A DNA stretch of 23,692 bases from a virus. Location: positions 1 through 23,692 of IMG/VR virus record IMGVR_UViG_3300035698_018961; one strand, written 5' to 3'. Below are positions 22,533 through 23,692 of this stretch, one piece after another. Position 1 is the stretch's first letter; each line of letters starts with the position of its first letter. The notes beneath the pieces are model-generated. The model was not told the origin of the DNA. It saw nothing but the letters and a program-made list of their open reading frames with translations, and did not search any database. A program made the position numbers and the translations under genes.

Positions 22533-22739
22533 TTATTTTAATTTGCTCATTTTTTTAATAATAGAATGAATATGTTGTCTTGAATAATTTTTATTTGTTT
22601 TTGAGTTGATGTGCATTTTTGCTATCTCACGGGCCGGGATGCCTGAATTATATTGATCAACAACTTTTGACCAAAATGGCATCACTTCGTCTCTGAGTGC
22701 TTTTAAATATTTTTCTCTTTGTCTATTAATTTTGATCAT
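22533..22739 (-). CDS. Small helix-turn-helix protein (68 aa), candidate regulator
   Basis: The product begins MIKINRQREKYLKALRDEVM, and residues 34-64 (PAREIAKMHIN, turn, NYSRQHIHSIIKKM) read as a two-helix DNA-binding motif, with the second helix having the RQHIHSIIKK pattern of a recognition helix. The rest is basic. I set the start at 22739; a longer frame from a TTG at 22775 lies inside promoter B and is rejected. The transcript would begin at the ATG itself, so it is leaderless. Being the first gene behind promoter B and carrying a DNA-binding fold, it is a good candidate for an autoregulator that may also act on promoter A (inference). Confidence 0.68.
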   Translation of the reverse strand: MIKINRQREKYLKALRDEVMPFWSKVVDQYNSGIPAREIAKMHINSKTNKNYSRQHIHSIIKKMSKLK

Positions 22740-22745
22740 GTCTGT

Positions 22746-22775
22746 ATTGTAAACCAATTGTAATATAATTGTCAA
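22746..22775 (-). promoter_or_regulatory. Promoter B, near-twin of promoter A, heads the HTH/recombination block
   Basis: TTGACA at 22775-22770, an 18-base spacer, TACAAT at 22751-22746 (five of six to consensus), then ACAGAC and the ATG. The likely start of transcription is the A of the ATG. Plus-strand boxes TTGTAA (22758-22763) and TTGTCA (22769-22774) are 11 bp apart, the same layout as promoter A. The whole element lies in the gap after the CAP/RlpA gene stop. Confidence 0.78.
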
Positions 22776-22789
22776 CTGGTAATTTCCCT

Positions 22790-23590
22790 CTAGTTATTTT
22801 TTAAATCAACTTCAACATCGCATACATGGCCACATCCAATGGCATCTCTAGTGGCAATCGTTAAATCGATAATCTTTCCATGGCGTTTAAATCCGCCGGT
22901 GTCAGTTACTTTTGCAACTACTGATTGCCCAGTTTTAATATTAGTAATCGTTAAATAAGAATTGAGCGGCGCATCATTATAGGCAACCGTTAAGCGTGAA
23001 TCATCGAGTGGCTCCCCGTTAGCCATGGTCATGGTTGGGCTACACCCTAAACAACCCTCACGGCTGTAATAGCTAGCTTTACCGGTAACGGCAGTGGTAG
23101 ATTTTTTGCAACCAATGTGAAAAACATAAATATCATCAACATTAGCCAATCCGTACTCGCAAGCCTTTGCACTTAATAAATTATCATTGTGAAGAGGCGA
23201 ATTTTTCCAACCGGTAAAAACTCCCATTTCTGTATCAAAGTTTCTGGCTAAATTTTCACCAATAAATCTAAAAGCACCATAATGATTAATTATAATTTGT
23301 TTATAGCCATCATGGTTCCATTCACGGCGACCATCTTTTATCATCTGAGCTGACTCTAATGCCGACTCAAACAAAGCCTGATTATATAAAAGAGGTTCTA
23401 ATCCATTTTCTTGGCGATAGCTATTAATCTCTAAAATTAAGTCGGTTTTAGGCTCCTCAACGACTTCGGCTGCTAACACTGCTGAATTAGTTGGTTGATT
23501 ATTTGGTTTTAAAATAATCACCGTTAAAAAAGCAAATAGCATAGTATTTAATATTAAAAAGCTAATTATTTTTTTACAGTCATTGTTCAT
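22790..23590 (-). CDS. Exported CAP-domain plus RlpA-like (double-psi beta-barrel) protein (266 aa)
   Basis: An N-terminal hydrophobic helix (about 8-27) with a possible cleavage after VLAA makes it a secreted or membrane-anchored protein. Residues 48-162 form a CAP/SCP-like domain: H93 in WNHDG, E112 in GENLA and H134 in SPLHNDNLL match the His/Glu/His cavity of the family. Residues 168-263 form an RlpA-like barrel, from GKASYYS through TMANGEPLDD, VTDTGGF (D230) and IIDLTIATRDAIG; RlpA proteins cut glycan strands lacking peptides. The barrel has four extra cysteines (C180, C183, C253, C257) that may form disulphides. Wall-loosening by this protein could serve lysis or entry. The ribosome site AAAGGAG and a 4-base overlap with the upstream gene support the start. 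Confidence 0.85.
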   Translation of the reverse strand: MNNDCKKIISFLILNTMLFAFLTVIILKPNNQPTNSAVLAAEVVEEPKTDLILEINSYRQENGLEPLLYNQALFESALESAQMIKDGRREWNHDGYKQIIINHYGAFRFIGENLARNFDTEMGVFTGWKNSPLHNDNLLSAKACEYGLANVDDIYVFHIGCKKSTTAVTGKASYYSREGCLGCSPTMTMANGEPLDDSRLTVAYNDAPLNSYLTITNIKTGQSVVAKVTDTGGFKRHGKIIDLTIATRDAIGCGHVCDVEVDLKNN

Positions 23591-23692
23591 AATGTTTTAA
23601 GCTCCTTTAAACACTTTTTACTTCTAGATAAAATGTCATCTAATTTAATATAGTCAACTCCGTCAATAGTTAAGCCAGTCAAAACAACATAA
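23587..23692 (-). CDS. C-terminal end of an unknown protein (partial)
   Basis: An open frame enters from the right edge and ends with TGA overlapping the CAP/RlpA ATG by 4 bases. The visible 34 residues start YVVLTGLTIDGVDYIKLDDI and end with a basic helix (SRSKKCLKELKTL). The pattern 'G-V-x-Y-I-K-L-x-D-I' is common at the start of DNA-binding or copper-amine-oxidase-like short domains, but the piece is too short to call. Confidence 0.55.
   Translation of the reverse strand, partial: YVVLTGLTIDGVDYIKLDDILSRSKKCLKELKTL

Noticed and set aside
22740-22775. TTG start giving an 80-aa HTH protein
   Set aside because: The TTG is the first triplet of the -35 TTGACA of promoter B; transcription starts downstream of it.
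1-23692. Alternative genetic code (UGA read as an amino acid)
   Set aside because: TGA is used as a stop at tight ATGA gene junctions (for example 9180, 20301, 23587) and recognised proteins are full length under the standard bacterial code.

Overview
The window reads as a contiguous piece of a tailed double-stranded DNA phage genome (or a prophage portion). It is AT-rich, every supported gene lies on the minus strand, genes are tightly packed with frequent stop/start overlaps, and a full packaging and head module is present. The host cannot be named from sequence. Many genes have strong AAAGGAGG-type ribosome sites, TGA behaves as a stop codon, and one exported protein joins a CAP domain to an RlpA-like barrel. 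This fits a Gram-positive-type or candidate-phylum bacterial host, but that is inference. No integrase, tRNA, rRNA, IS element or CRISPR array was seen.

In the direction of transcription (high to low coordinates), the window starts with the tail of an unknown gene and the exported CAP/RlpA protein. A promoter-headed early/replication block follows (22739 to about 18623): a small HTH protein, a RecA-like/AAA_24 ATPase, a small hypothetical, a one-TM peptide, a DnaQ-type exonuclease, a RusA resolvase, an HTH protein with a C-terminal membrane anchor, and three small unknowns. The packaging and head block (18619 to 12301) holds a candidate TerS, TerL, an SPP1-like portal, a minor capsid protein of the MuF/min_cap2 type, a scaffold and a P22-gp5-like major capsid protein, and closes with a clear rho-independent terminator.

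From 12218 to 4106 lies an unusually large sugar-modification cassette: six glycosyltransferase-like proteins (GT-B and GT-A folds), a SAM methyltransferase, a phosphatase-like protein without its catalytic cysteine, two zinc-ribbon miniproteins and a two-TM peptide. Next come a small Thr/Ala/Ser-rich virion-type protein, two hypotheticals, and a very large protein that runs off the left edge. That protein has a secreted/virion-type N-terminal half and then at least 33 copies of a 14-residue repeat encoded by a 42-bp tandem repeat.

The most notable regulatory signal is a pair of nearly identical promoters (26 of 30 positions across -35, spacer and -10) 13 kb apart. One heads the HTH/recombination block and the other heads the distal part of the glycosyltransferase cassette. 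Both carry two TTGTMA boxes 11 bp apart, and both place the first ATG 6 to 8 bases after the -10, so their transcripts should be leaderless. This suggests one phage regulator, possibly the small HTH protein, co-controlling DNA metabolism and the glycan cassette.
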